Origin: Ruminococcus flavefaciens
GTDB lineage: Bacteria > Bacillota > Clostridia > Oscillospirales > Ruminococcaceae
Assembly (NCBI GenBank): GCA_002310115.1
Contig: DBYI01000107.1
Location: forward strand, 1-51,539
Direction: 5' to 3'
DNA: 51,539 nucleotides
Part shown: positions 42,163 to 50,368 of the stretch, piece by piece
Numbering within the stretch: position 1 is the stretch's first letter
How the letters are laid out: each line of letters starts with the position of its first letter
Notes under the pieces: generated by a model
What the model saw: the letters and a program-made list of their open reading frames with translations, nothing else
Told to the model about the DNA's origin: nothing
Databases searched by the model: none
Made by a program: the position numbers and the translations under genes

Positions 42163-43356
42163 ATGATACTTGAACCAATAGTTATTTCTCTGCTAGATAC
42201 CGATCTTTACAAATTCAATATGGATCAGGTGATTTTTCATAAACATACAGATCTATGTGGTCAGTATTTTTTCAAATGTCGTAATAATGACGTGGTTTTT
42301 ACTTCTGAAATGGTGCAGGAGATAAACGAACAAATAGATCACCTCTGCACTCTCACATTTCAAAAGGAAGAGTTGGATTATCTGCGCTCAATCCGCTTCA
42401 TAAAGAACGATTATGTGGAGTTTCTGAGATTGTGGAGACCTATCAGGGACTACGTTACTGCTGAGCTCGACAATAACGGGGAACTCTTCATAGAGGTGAA
42501 CGGACCGTTGTTCTCGGCTATGCAGTTTGAGATATACCTCCTCGAGATAGTTAATGAAGTCTATTTTCGCATGAAATACGATTACGACAGATTGAGAAAG
42601 TCTGCTGAGGAAAGGCTTGACACTAAGATAAAGGCTATGAACGATGGCACGTATACATTCAAGTTTGCTGAGTTTGGCTGCCGTAGAAGGCTTTCTCGTG
42701 AGTGGGAGGACGTTGTTGTAAAGCGCCTTGTCACGGAAACAAAAAACTGTGTGGGTACCTCAAACGTATACCTTGCTATGAAGTATAATGTTACTCCTAT
42801 CGGAACTTATGCTCACGAGTTCGTGCAAATGTATCAGGGAATTGATTCGATTCCGCTTGCGTATACAAACCATTATGCAATGAAGGACTGGTATGATGAA
42901 TACGACGGCGATAATGGTACGGCTCTTACTGATACAGTTACTACAGACCTGTTCCTGTTGGACTTTAACCGTTCTATGGTCAATAACTATACGGGTGTCC
43001 GTCATGACAGCGGTGATCCATATGCGTGGGGCGAGAAAATTATAGATCACTATAAAAAGTATGGAGTTGATCCGAAAACAAAGCTACTGCTGTTCAGTGA
43101 CAGCCTTGATTTCGATAGAGCTCAGAAGCTTCACGACTATTTCTGCAATAAGACGAAAGTGTCTTTTGGTATTGGCACTTTCTGCTCAAATGATACGGAA
43201 GAAAAGGCTCTGAATATTGTTATAAAACTTCAGTATGTAAATGGCAGACCTGTAGCTAAGCTTTCGGATGATATCGGCAAGGCAATGTGCCGAGACGAAG
43301 AGTATCTTGGCTATCTCAAGCGCTCTGTTGAGTTCAGACTTCAGCGCGAGGTTTGA
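42163..43356 (+). CDS. pncB: Nicotinate phosphoribosyltransferase
   Basis: PncB turns nicotinate and PRPP into nicotinate mononucleotide, the entry into the Preiss-Handler route to NAD. The 397-residue product begins with the family N-terminus SLLDTDLYKFNMDQ, has FAEFGCRRR near 174, GTYAHEF near 215 (the autophosphorylated His region) and GVRHDSGDP near 285, and length fits the E. coli-type enzyme. The start is ATG 42163 behind AAGGAGG; the frame also opens at 42142 inside the ribosome region. It forms an operon with the nicotinamidase-like gene under probable NrtR control. A shared terminator lies about 80 nt downstream. Confidence 0.94.
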   Translation: MILEPIVISLLDTDLYKFNMDQVIFHKHTDLCGQYFFKCRNNDVVFTSEMVQEINEQIDHLCTLTFQKEELDYLRSIRFIKNDYVEFLRLWRPIRDYVTAELDNNGELFIEVNGPLFSAMQFEIYLLEIVNEVYFRMKYDYDRLRKSAEERLDTKIKAMNDGTYTFKFAEFGCRRRLSREWEDVVVKRLVTETKNCVGTSNVYLAMKYNVTPIGTYAHEFVQMYQGIDSIPLAYTNHYAMKDWYDEYDGDNGTALTDTVTTDLFLLDFNRSMVNNYTGVRHDSGDPYAWGEKIIDHYKKYGVDPKTKLLLFSDSLDFDRAQKLHDYFCNKTKVSFGIGTFCSNDTEEKALNIVIKLQYVNGRPVAKLSDDIGKAMCRDEEYLGYLKRSVEFRLQREV

Positions 43357-43429
43357 ACTGTTAGTTATTGATCTTTACCTATTAGAGTATTACCACTAAT
43401 TTGATTGGTAAACAATTGATTTTTCGTAA

Positions 43430-43659
43430 ACAAAATGCCCCAAAGAAGCAATGAGTGCTCCTTTGGGGCTATACTTTTATTAAATTTCAGAAGAGAACCG
43501 CCGACACTATTGCGCCGACGGTTATTTCTCTTTCCGAAAGGTGTGTTCATAGGACGGTGGTGTGCGACACCGTCTTGGAGTGATCTTTGCGTCGAGAAGA
43601 TTGTTTCGACGCAGAAACGAGGAACAATGAAGGTTGTTTTTTATTTCTTTTCCCTTACT
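43430..43659 (-). ncRNA. Candidate minus-strand structured RNA
   Basis: A promoter at 43666-43694 would start a transcript near 43659 that ends at the GCCCCAAAG hairpin (about 230 nt). It contains three hairpins: TGCGTCGA/TCGACGCA, GACGGTG/CACCGTC and AGAGA-ACCG-CG/CG-CGGT-TCTCT. I match no known RNA family. The hairpins could equally work in a plus-strand transcript, so the strand is inferred from the promoter only. Confidence 0.4.
43437..43478. terminator. Terminator downstream of pncB, probably bidirectional
   Basis: GCCCCAAAG (43437-43445) pairs with CTTTGGGGC (43461-43469), extended by AGCA/TGCT. TATACTTTTATT follows on the plus strand and ATTTTGTTT on the minus strand. Confidence 0.82.
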
Positions 43660-43665
43660 GTCTAT

Positions 43666-43694
43666 ATTATAACCCGTGTTGATAAAATATGCAA
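43666..43694 (-). promoter_or_regulatory. Minus-strand promoter for the candidate RNA
   Basis: On the minus strand TTGCAT (43694-43689), 17 bp, TATAAT (43671-43666). There is no protein gene downstream on this strand before the next terminator. Confidence 0.5.
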
Positions 43695-43839
43695 TAACAG
43701 AGCGATTTCGGTTTGTATACAGTTCGGATATAAAATGCTTACGGATAATGTCAAATCGGTTACACAATTTTGACAATACTGAATACTGTAAGAATTTTCA
43801 TTGTACCTTTTTTGAATTTTTGCATAATATAATGTAAGC

Positions 43840-43968
43840 GGCAAAAATGAGCACGTCGTCAGGAGGTGGAGCCTCGCTCTCTCGGATAGCTTCCAGACAT
43901 ATGGCGTACTCCTGATGGCTGCTTTGATATAGATTAAGCTGCCGAAGTGTTTTTTTCGGCAGCTTTTT
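43840..43968 (+). ncRNA. Orphan structured RNA with its own terminator
   Basis: A -10 TATAAT at 43828-43833 is followed by a stem in which GTCGTCAGGAG (43855-43865) pairs with CTCCTGATGGC (43909-43919). Beyond a bulged C54 the stem continues GCA/TGC. A 43-nt internal part has a smaller stem (GGAGC/GCTTCC). A strong terminator (AAGCTGCCGAA/TTCGGCAGCTT, then TTT) ends it. The next gene is on the opposite strand and gains no T-run from this hairpin, so the unit appears to be a free-standing RNA of about 130 nt. I match no known family (not 6S, SRP or a riboswitch class I can recall). Confidence 0.6.
43936..43968 (+). terminator. Terminator of the orphan RNA
   Basis: AAGCTGCCGAA (43936-43946) pairs with TTCGGCAGCTT (43955-43965), with a further TTT after. 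The T-run is on the plus strand only. Confidence 0.88.
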
Positions 43969-43972
43969 GGAA

Positions 43973-46255
43973 TTAATGATAATATGAGTCTATACCTAGG
44001 TACTCCTCAAGGCAGAGTCCGCTTTCGTAGACCTTTGTTGCGGTCTCAACTCCTAGGAAGCGTATGTGCCACGGCTCATAGCGGAATCCTGTGAAAGCTT
44101 CCTTGCCCTTGGGATAACGGATTATAAAACCATACTTATGGGCATTTTTTTCAAGCCATTCGCACTCAGCAGTTCCGATAAAGTCATCGCTTATGGAGTT
44201 AACATCTATTGCAAGGCCTGTCTGGTGTTCGGAATGTCCTGCCCTTGCAGAATATGTATCAGCTGCGAGAACTCCGTCCGTTGATACATAGTTGTTGTAA
44301 AGCTCTTCCTGATAGTCGTATGAGCGGAAGCCTGATGAGCATACTATTTTAAGTCCGAGCTTTGCGGCATCTTCTTGGAGAAGCCGGAAGTGCTCCTCGG
44401 TATTGGCTGTGAGCTCGTCTGCAGGGTAGTCTCTGGCTATGCTATAGGTCTTGTTGACTATGAGTATTCCGTCAACGTAGGTAGCTCCGTTATGTGACTG
44501 GATAAGGTGAGTTGTTATGGCTGGTTTGGAAGTTGTGGAAGATGTGGTAGTCGTTGAGGTTGTTGTGGCAGTAGTTGTTATTGTGGTGGTGGTAGTCGTT
44601 GTAGTGAAAGATGTAGTAGTTGTCGTAGCTATCGAAGTAATTATTGGGCGATTGTGTACATTTACCTTTATTGTGGCACTAATATCAGGATCATCTGCGC
44701 TTGATACGGTGATAGAGCAAGTCCCTGCGGAAACTCCGTAAATATTTCCGAATTTGTCAACAGATGCGATGGATGGGTCTGATGAAATCCATATCTCTGA
44801 AATTGGGACAGCTGTTTTGGGAAGTGTGGTGACATACGAAATACCTAAAGTTCCAGTGAGTATATCAAGCTCATAATCGCTGAGAGAAATGCTGATAGGT
44901 TGGTTTTTATCGGTTACCTTTACCTTTATTTCAGCTTTTATGTCGGGATTTGATTTGCTTATAACGGTAACAATACAGTTACCAGGAGAAATTCCTCTTA
45001 CAAGACCTTCTTCGGTTACAGTTGCGACATTTTCATCGGAACTGATCCATACTTCGTTCTTGTTTGCGGCGTTGTCTGGGAGCATAGTCACCATTGAGAT
45101 ATCGGTGGAGCCCACAGGTAGCGTCATTTCGTTTTTGCTAAGCTTTATTTCTCGAACTCTTGTTGGGTCAATGACAGTTACCTGAATTTCAGATTTTACT
45201 TTGGGATTGCTGACACTCTGAACGGTAACTGTACAAACACCTTCTGATATTCCTGTTATCCAGCCCTCGAAATTGACTGTTGCAATGCTTGTATCAGAGC
45301 TTGTCCATTTTTCAGACTTATCTGCAGCAGTTGCAGGAAGCATTGTCACCATTGAGATGTCTCCGCCTCCTACATTAAGTGTTATCTCAGTCTTGCTTAG
45401 CTTAATTTCAGTGACTTTTTTAGGGTCTAATGTAGTTGTTGTAGAAAGGATAGTAGTTGAAGTACTTGTTGTTGCAGTGGAAGTTGTGAATTTCGTGGAA
45501 GTTGTTGATGTCATAGGAATTGCAGATGTTTTAGAAGTTGTGGATGTTGTTGATGTCGTGGAAGTTGTAGATGTTATAGGAATTGTAGAAGTTGTGGATA
45601 TAATAGAAGTTGTAGATGTCGGTTTTGGAACTGTAGTTGTAGTTACTTCTATAGCTGGAGCTTTTGTTGTGGTAGCCGATGCAGTTGTGGTAGCTGGGCT
45701 TACTGTATTAGAAATTGAAGTTGTAGCAGCTGTTGCGGAAGTTTTGGTGGCAGAAGCTAACATAGTTGCTGTGGCAGTTGTTGTAGTAGTAATCGTTGTG
45801 ACGATAGTAGTTGTTGTTGTAGTTGCACCTGCCTCAGACTTGTTTTTCATAAAGCTTTCAATAGGGAGAAGAGATGTTTTTAATGTTGAAGCATAGGCAT
45901 AATATGAAAGGATGTTGGAAGCGTCAACTGCGTCAATGATACTGTCCTTGTTTACGTCGGAAGCAACAGTCTGCATCAGAGTAAAGTCCGAAAAAGCACC
46001 AATGGAAAGTTTCGCATATGCTGAAAGGACCGCAGATGCATCGGCTGCGTCAATAAAGCTGTCTCCGTTGACATCGCCAAGTTTGATAGTTACTACGGAA
46101 GCAGAGTTATCGCTGCTTTCAGCGGCTGTTTCAATGAATTTTTTTGTGTGTACATATGTTGTCTGCATAGTTTCAGCAGCTGCGTAGGCTGCGGTCATAT
46201 TTCCAATGCAAAGTACAAAGGACAGAGCAGACGCAATTAGTTTTTTCACTCTCAT
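43973..46255 (-). CDS. Dockerin-BIg2-VanY: secreted D,D-carboxypeptidase predicted to dock on the cellulosome
   Basis: The 760-residue product has a signal peptide (1-26), an N-terminal type I dockerin (about 57-125; GDVNGDSFIDAAD and SDVNKDSIIDAVD), and a long Thr/Ser/Ala linker (144-276). Three BIg2 Ig-like domains follow (280-363, 366-448, 452-534), then a second Thr linker and a VanY-type M15B peptidase (585-755). The zinc site is intact: H677 and D684 in GHSEHQTGLAID, catalytic E727 and H730 in YEPWH. VanY enzymes cut D-Ala-D-Ala ends of peptidoglycan. ATG 46255 follows AAAAGGAGAT; an upstream frame to 46300 is rejected. The gene is alone, with cdaR ending 250 nt upstream. Confidence 0.92.
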   Translation of the reverse strand: MRVKKLIASALSFVLCIGNMTAAYAAAETMQTTYVHTKKFIETAAESSDNSASVVTIKLGDVNGDSFIDAADASAVLSAYAKLSIGAFSDFTLMQTVASDVNKDSIIDAVDASNILSYYAYASTLKTSLLPIESFMKNKSEAGATTTTTTIVTTITTTTTATATMLASATKTSATAATTSISNTVSPATTTASATTTKAPAIEVTTTTVPKPTSTTSIISTTSTIPITSTTSTTSTTSTTSKTSAIPMTSTTSTKFTTSTATTSTSTTILSTTTTLDPKKVTEIKLSKTEITLNVGGGDISMVTMLPATAADKSEKWTSSDTSIATVNFEGWITGISEGVCTVTVQSVSNPKVKSEIQVTVIDPTRVREIKLSKNEMTLPVGSTDISMVTMLPDNAANKNEVWISSDENVATVTEEGLVRGISPGNCIVTVISKSNPDIKAEIKVKVTDKNQPISISLSDYELDILTGTLGISYVTTLPKTAVPISEIWISSDPSIASVDKFGNIYGVSAGTCSITVSSADDPDISATIKVNVHNRPIITSIATTTTTSFTTTTTTTTITTTATTTSTTTTSSTTSKPAITTHLIQSHNGATYVDGILIVNKTYSIARDYPADELTANTEEHFRLLQEDAAKLGLKIVCSSGFRSYDYQEELYNNYVSTDGVLAADTYSARAGHSEHQTGLAIDVNSISDDFIGTAECEWLEKNAHKYGFIIRYPKGKEAFTGFRYEPWHIRFLGVETATKVYESGLCLEEYLGIDSYYH

Positions 46256-46433
46256 TTTTATCTCCTTTTTGGGATTCCCCTTAATTTGTGCAGAAAACAT
46301 AATTTGTTTTTCTGTTTTCTGTTAAATAATGTACAGAAATTTCACATGGATAAATTATATCACATTATAGTTGTAAATGGAAGATGAAAAGCAAAAAAAT
46401 ACATATGTTTCACCTATTTTCGGTGTTTTCAAT

Positions 46434-46463
46434 AAAAAAGAGCTGCTTAAAAACGGCAGCTCT
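46434..46463 (-). terminator. Terminator of cdaA-cdaR
   Basis: On the minus strand AGAGCTGC (46463-46456) pairs with GCAGCTCT (46446-46439), followed by TTTTTT. Confidence 0.9.
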
Positions 46464-46507
46464 TGAAAATTATTCAAATAATATGTAAGGCCCAGGAAAC
46501 AGTTCTG

Positions 46508-47836
46508 TCAGTTGGTATTATTTTTGTTTGTAGCCTGAGTTGATGACTCCGACTTAAGCGTTTTACTGATATTAGCCTTATTGACTGGAATAGCAAATAC
46601 ATTTCTGAAATTTACACTGCATGATACCTCAACATCAATCGGGAATACCTTCAGCTTTTCGGATTCCGCATTTGTAAGATTAATATTAGCGTTTATATCA
46701 GAAGCGGTTATGTTGTTTATCACGTCTATCGGGCCTACCAATTTTACTGTTATCTTTTCGGTCATATTAGTGTAATCGTAATTGTCCTGAGGAACCTGCA
46801 TCTGATGAATATTGTTCTTTGAAAGGGTCATTTCTCTTACCCCAAGATTAGTGTTGTTGAGCTTGAAGTGCACGGTTTCGAGCTTAGATTGATTGATTAG
46901 CTGGGTTTTGATCTGATAATCCTTTTCATAAACAATACCGTTGTCATCTATAAGGTCAGTAAGTGGTATTTGGACTTCAAGGGCATCAGGTATGCTTTCA
47001 CCCGTATCTGAAGCAAGAGTAATATTGTCGGGAGTAAAGGTGTAATCAAGGCTTGATTGATCAAAATTAGTATCCTGAGTCTTGAAGTTTGCAGTTATTG
47101 GGATATTCTTTTCTGCGTAAACAGGTATAGTGATAGCAATTGATTTCGGAGTTACCGTGATATTGGAAGTGTTTATCTTTGTACCGTCTTCTGTATAGAA
47201 ATTGAAATTGTCAGCATATATTATTTCCTTTGAATCAAGAATCTTATGGACGTCGGATTCAACTTCAACTCTATCTATCTTGTTGACAATGCTTGACGGA
47301 CCAGATATGTCTACCTGTACAGGGTCGCATATACATTCTCCGAGAGCTTTGCCTTCAGCGGGGATGATATTTGGCAAAAATGTTGTAAGAGCTACTGTCT
47401 TGGGAGTATTTTTATCTAGAACTACCTTTATGTATTCTGGTTCTATTTTAATATTGCTTAGTTCTATGTTATCGAGGCTTTTTAATTGGACCTTGATGTC
47501 ATACTCATCTGCTCGACTATAGTTTTTCATGTCAACGTAAGCAATTATTCTGTTTTTGGTTACTCGTGAATAGTCCTTAGAGCTACATTCAAATCTGACA
47601 TTTACGTTTTTAAGAGTGTTTATTATTTGGAGACCGTTTTCTTCCGCAGTTGTACCGCTTATATCTGCTACGACGGCAACGTCCGTAAAATTCTTAATAT
47701 CAGTTTCATGATATTTCATTTTTACATAGTACCATGACACAAGAGCACATATGAAAGCTAATGCTATCATAAAAGCATTGTTTCGCGATTCGAGTATCTC
47801 CCGTCTGTTGGCGTTTTTCAACTTTTTGAATTTCAT
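46508..47836 (-). CDS. cdaR: YbbR-domain regulator of diadenylate cyclase
   Basis: CdaR is a membrane-anchored protein whose outer YbbR domains modulate the cyclase CdaA. The 442-residue product has one transmembrane helix near 23-42 (NAFMIALAFICALVSWYYV) and about four YbbR repeats (roughly 50-135, 137-220, 222-325, 327-415) with the pattern 'V.V.GP..VI..I..V.A.ID'. It ends in a short Ser/Thr/Asn tail. The start codon overlaps the cdaA stop by 1 nt (TAATG), so the two proteins are made together. glmM, the usual third gene, is absent here: the cdaR terminator follows directly. Confidence 0.92.
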   Translation of the reverse strand: MKFKKLKNANRREILESRNNAFMIALAFICALVSWYYVKMKYHETDIKNFTDVAVVADISGTTAEENGLQIINTLKNVNVRFECSSKDYSRVTKNRIIAYVDMKNYSRADEYDIKVQLKSLDNIELSNIKIEPEYIKVVLDKNTPKTVALTTFLPNIIPAEGKALGECICDPVQVDISGPSSIVNKIDRVEVESDVHKILDSKEIIYADNFNFYTEDGTKINTSNITVTPKSIAITIPVYAEKNIPITANFKTQDTNFDQSSLDYTFTPDNITLASDTGESIPDALEVQIPLTDLIDDNGIVYEKDYQIKTQLINQSKLETVHFKLNNTNLGVREMTLSKNNIHQMQVPQDNYDYTNMTEKITVKLVGPIDVINNITASDINANINLTNAESEKLKVFPIDVEVSCSVNFRNVFAIPVNKANISKTLKSESSTQATNKNNTN

Positions 47837-48717
47837 TACTTATCGCTCCTTCCTGAAAAGAAAGAAAAGAGCTTTTTTTTGCCTATTTCTATTTCCTTTA
47901 TATCGTCATAAATGGTAGCTTCTAGAACTTTTCTTAGTTTTTCACGGGTATAGTCTCTAGTGAGATTGCCGTTGAGAGCTACTGAAATCTGCCCTGTTTC
48001 TTCTGAAACTACGATAACTACTGCGTCTGAGTTTTCGCTCATGCCTATGGCGGCTCTGTGTCGTGAGCCAAGCTTCTTGTTTATGCTCGCATCTTTCTGT
48101 GGTTTAGGCAGAAAGCAGGCGGCTGCAAGTATGAAACCGTCACGCATTATGACAGCTCCGTCATGAAGTGGTGCTTTAGGGTAGAAAATGTTGCCGAAAA
48201 CTTCCTTGCTTGGGGTAGCATTTAGTATGGTGCCTGTTTCAATCTGTTCACCGAGGCGGACTTGCCGTTCGATAACTATAAGAGCACCTGTACAACTAGC
48301 GGAAAGTTCTACGCATGAATCGCATATTGAGTCTATGGCATTTGCCCAAAGCAGCTTCCTTTCACTGTTGCTCTGACCAAGACCAAAAAGGCGTATGCCA
48401 AATTTGCTTCTTCCTGCCTTTTCAAGAGCTCTTCTTAGCTCTGGCTGGAAAAGTATTATCATAGCAAGAACGCCTATGTCGAGAATTTTCTCAAGGAAAA
48501 AGCTTATTGCTTTCATACCAGTATTAAAGCTGATAATATAACCTGCAACAAGGAACAGTATACCCTTTACGAGTTGTCCTGCACGAGTCTCACGTATGAG
48601 CTTGAGTAGCAGATAGAATATGTATGTAAGCAGTACTATGTCAACAATATCTATGAATTCCATAGTACTAATGACTCCCAATAAGTCAGTGAATACTTCT
48701 CCTATTTTATCAAACAC
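47836..48717 (-). CDS. cdaA: Diadenylate cyclase
   Basis: CdaA makes c-di-AMP from two ATP and controls potassium and osmotic balance and wall integrity. The 293-residue product has three membrane helices (about 22-40, 48-66 and 75-92) and a DAC domain with the catalytic DGA (186-188) and RHR (219-221) motifs. The start is GTG 48717 behind AGGGGGTG; an internal ATG at residue 19 has a weaker site, and the longer form fits the usual CdaA N-terminus. cdaR overlaps its stop. It has a promoter at 48834-48861 and a 10-bp leader hairpin. Confidence 0.94.
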   Translation of the reverse strand: MFDKIGEVFTDLLGVISTMEFIDIVDIVLLTYIFYLLLKLIRETRAGQLVKGILFLVAGYIISFNTGMKAISFFLEKILDIGVLAMIILFQPELRRALEKAGRSKFGIRLFGLGQSNSERKLLWANAIDSICDSCVELSASCTGALIVIERQVRLGEQIETGTILNATPSKEVFGNIFYPKAPLHDGAVIMRDGFILAAACFLPKPQKDASINKKLGSRHRAAIGMSENSDAVVIVVSEETGQISVALNGNLTRDYTREKLRKVLEATIYDDIKEIEIGKKKLFSFFSGRSDK

Positions 48718-48780
48718 TATTAACTACACCCCCTTGGGGAAGAATTACACATATTTATTTTCGTTCATCTTTTTATGTAT

Positions 48781-48805
48781 TTATGAGGACAAAACGTCCT
48801 CATAA
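48781..48805 (-). promoter_or_regulatory. Leader hairpin of cdaA
   Basis: TTATGAGGAC (48781-48790) pairs perfectly with GTCCTCATAA (48796-48805) around AAAAC. No T-run follows on either strand, so it may stabilise the message or be a binding site. Confidence 0.5.
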
Positions 48806-48833
48806 TCAACTGAGCAATACAGCATATACTATT

Positions 48834-48861
48834 ATTGTACCACAAATTCAAATTATTTCAA
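48834..48861 (-). promoter_or_regulatory. Promoter of cdaA-cdaR
   Basis: On the minus strand TTGAAA (48861-48856), 16 bp, TGG-TACAAT (48839-48834), giving a leader of about 110 nt. Confidence 0.65.
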
Positions 48862-48868
48862 TAGTTTT

Positions 48869-50005
48869 TTAAGAATTTTGCAAATATTTTAATGTTTTAA
48901 CATGATATACAAGTTTTCCAGTTTCAGTCTCTGTATTAAATACCGATGGCGCAAATCTGACAGTACCACCTGTAGTATCGAGAGTTGCGTGTGCAAGGGC
49001 TGCACAGTGGTAACCTGCGCGCAGACAGAAGCCTTTATCTGACAGTATTTCAGCAGTTTCTTCTGAGCTGAATCCTTTTGCGTTGAAAGAGACAATTGGC
49101 GCGTATCCCAATGAGTCCTCTCTGTAGACTGTTATTCCTTCAATTTCGTGCAGATTTGAGATGAACATGGAACAAAGCTTTTCCTCATGTGTGCGGAGTT
49201 TTTCCATGCCATATGAGCGGATAAACTTTATACCTGCACTCACTGTGATAGCTCCGATGATGTTTGGAGTGCCGCTTTCGAGAGAGTCAGGCAGAAGTTC
49301 CGGTTGAAAAAGACTTAGCGAACCACTGCCAGTGCCACCCTGCATTATTGGATCTATCGGATAATTTCCGTCAGTTATGAGCAATCCCGTGCCTGTAATA
49401 CCATAAAGTCCCTTATGTCCAGAGGAGCATAGGATATTTATGCCGTCAGACAGTTTTATATCATAAATTCCGCAGACTTGAGATCCATCAGCAATGAAGC
49501 ATATATTGTGTTTATGACATAGTTCTGCTATTTGGCGGTATGGTAGGAGCTGTCCTGTAACATTGCTGGCGAGTGTGCAGACTATGGCTTTTGTGTCGCT
49601 TCGAATAAGGCGGCGGAAGCTTTCAACAGTACGGTCATCATCAGGAAAGACCCTGGCTACGGAAAGAGTTATCTTCTTTTTTATGGCAAGTGCGGCGGCA
49701 GGACGGGCAGATGAATTGTGTTCCATGCTGCTTATAATAAGATGACCGCCATCGGACATTACACCTTGTATAGCCATATTTAGCGCCTGTGTGCAGTTTA
49801 GAGAAAAAACTGTGTTTTCTGGCTCTGCGCCAAAGAAATCGGCGACGGTTTCTCTAGCGGAGTATAGGGCTTCGGAGGTACGCATAGCAAGTTCGTGTCC
49901 ACCTCTGCCTGCATTACCACCGTATCTGCTAATGGCTTCTGCAGCTGCTTTTCGCACTGAAATGGGTTTAGGGAAGGTTGTAGCGGCATTGTCAAAGTTT
50001 ATCAT
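48869..50005 (-). CDS. Cysteine desulfurase-like class V aminotransferase
   Basis: The 378-residue product has the PLP Lys in SSGHKGLYG near 203, the class V N-terminus INFDNAATTFPKP, and a Cys in LRAGYHCAALAH near 344, the short-loop (SufS / selenocysteine lyase-like) pattern rather than the NifS one. Proteins of this group are often encoded next to DUF3343 genes, as here, and are suspected of roles in selenium or sulfur transfer. The start is ATG 50005, which overlaps the DUF3343 gene by 14 nt; longer frames would overlap it almost wholly. The main Fe-S desulfurase is probably the one at 16936. Confidence 0.88.
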   Translation of the reverse strand: MINFDNAATTFPKPISVRKAAAEAISRYGGNAGRGGHELAMRTSEALYSARETVADFFGAEPENTVFSLNCTQALNMAIQGVMSDGGHLIISSMEHNSSARPAAALAIKKKITLSVARVFPDDDRTVESFRRLIRSDTKAIVCTLASNVTGQLLPYRQIAELCHKHNICFIADGSQVCGIYDIKLSDGINILCSSGHKGLYGITGTGLLITDGNYPIDPIMQGGTGSGSLSLFQPELLPDSLESGTPNIIGAITVSAGIKFIRSYGMEKLRTHEEKLCSMFISNLHEIEGITVYREDSLGYAPIVSFNAKGFSSEETAEILSDKGFCLRAGYHCAALAHATLDTTGGTVRFAPSVFNTETETGKLVYHVKTLKYLQNS

Positions 50006-50225
50006 TGCCTGCATCACCGCCGTAATCTGAGGAGTAGGGGATATTATACATATCCAGCACCTTTGCGGCACTTTCGCAGTCTCCGAGTATTACTACGGAG
50101 AAGCCGCATCCATTGCTGTTGTTCTTTCCGTGCCTTTTTACGCTGCACGGATAACCTCTTGCTCTGAGCATTCGTTGTCCCTTTATAGCATAAGTGTATG
50201 AGGGCATATCTATTATACAGTTCAT
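49992..50225 (-). CDS. DUF3343 protein, putative Se/S carrier
   Basis: The 77-residue product starts MNCIIDMPSYTYAIKGQRML and has the pair NGCGFSV, followed by LGDCESA. This matches DUF3343, a small family described as putative selenium or sulfur carriers of the TusA neighbourhood. The Cys in GCGF is the probable carrier residue. ATG 50225 follows AGGGGTG; a GTG at 50237 lies in that site and is rejected. The 3' end overlaps the desulfurase-like gene by 14 nt. The role is inferred from neighbourhood and family name, not demonstrated. Confidence 0.8.
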   Translation of the reverse strand: MNCIIDMPSYTYAIKGQRMLRARGYPCSVKRHGKNNSNGCGFSVVILGDCESAAKVLDMYNIPYSSDYGGDAGNDKL

Positions 50226-50331
50226 AAAAAGTATCACCCCTGACTGCTGTGTACTGCACAGTTCATCAGGATCTGCGGTACTATTTATTATATGAAAAAA
50301 AGTTGAAGACTGATATAAATATAATTAAGAA

Positions 50332-50356
50332 TAAAATAGACGGACATCAGTCCGCC
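50332..50356 (-). terminator. Terminator of aroC
   Basis: On the minus strand GGCGGAC and GTCCGTC form a 7-bp stem with one G-U pair around a 4-nt loop, followed by TATTTTATT. Confidence 0.7.
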
Positions 50357-50368
50357 TAATAACAGTTA

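Larger units (their letters stand above)
43357..43972. other. 616-bp non-coding region with dense RNA structure
   Basis: No protein gene is supported. From left to right it holds a bidirectional terminator, three GC-rich hairpins, a good minus-strand promoter, an AT-rich gap, a plus-strand -10, and a long hairpin followed by a strong plus-strand terminator. Reading frames here have no ribosome sites and cross the hairpins. Confidence 0.7.

Noticed and set aside
43435..43773. A 112-codon plus-strand reading frame and a 61-codon minus-strand frame (43365-43550) in the pncB-VanY gap
   Set aside because: No ribosome sites, no family likeness, and both cross the terminator and GC-rich hairpins; RNA structure explains the region better.
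43840..43968. Identity of the orphan RNA as SRP RNA, 6S RNA or tmRNA
   Set aside because: No GGAA/GCAG SRP loop, no 6S-type central bubble with paired ends, and no tRNA-like ends or tag frame.
45273..45896. Long Val-rich plus-strand frame opposite the VanY gene linker
   Set aside because: It is the mirror image of Thr/Ser codon repeats (ACN read as NGT), a common artefact of such linkers. The same holds at 44517-44741 and at frames opposite the LYG-dockerin and GH5 linkers.
48718..48833. A c-di-AMP (ydaO-type) riboswitch upstream of cdaA
   Set aside because: The leader is too short and has only one simple hairpin; no ydaO core motifs are visible.
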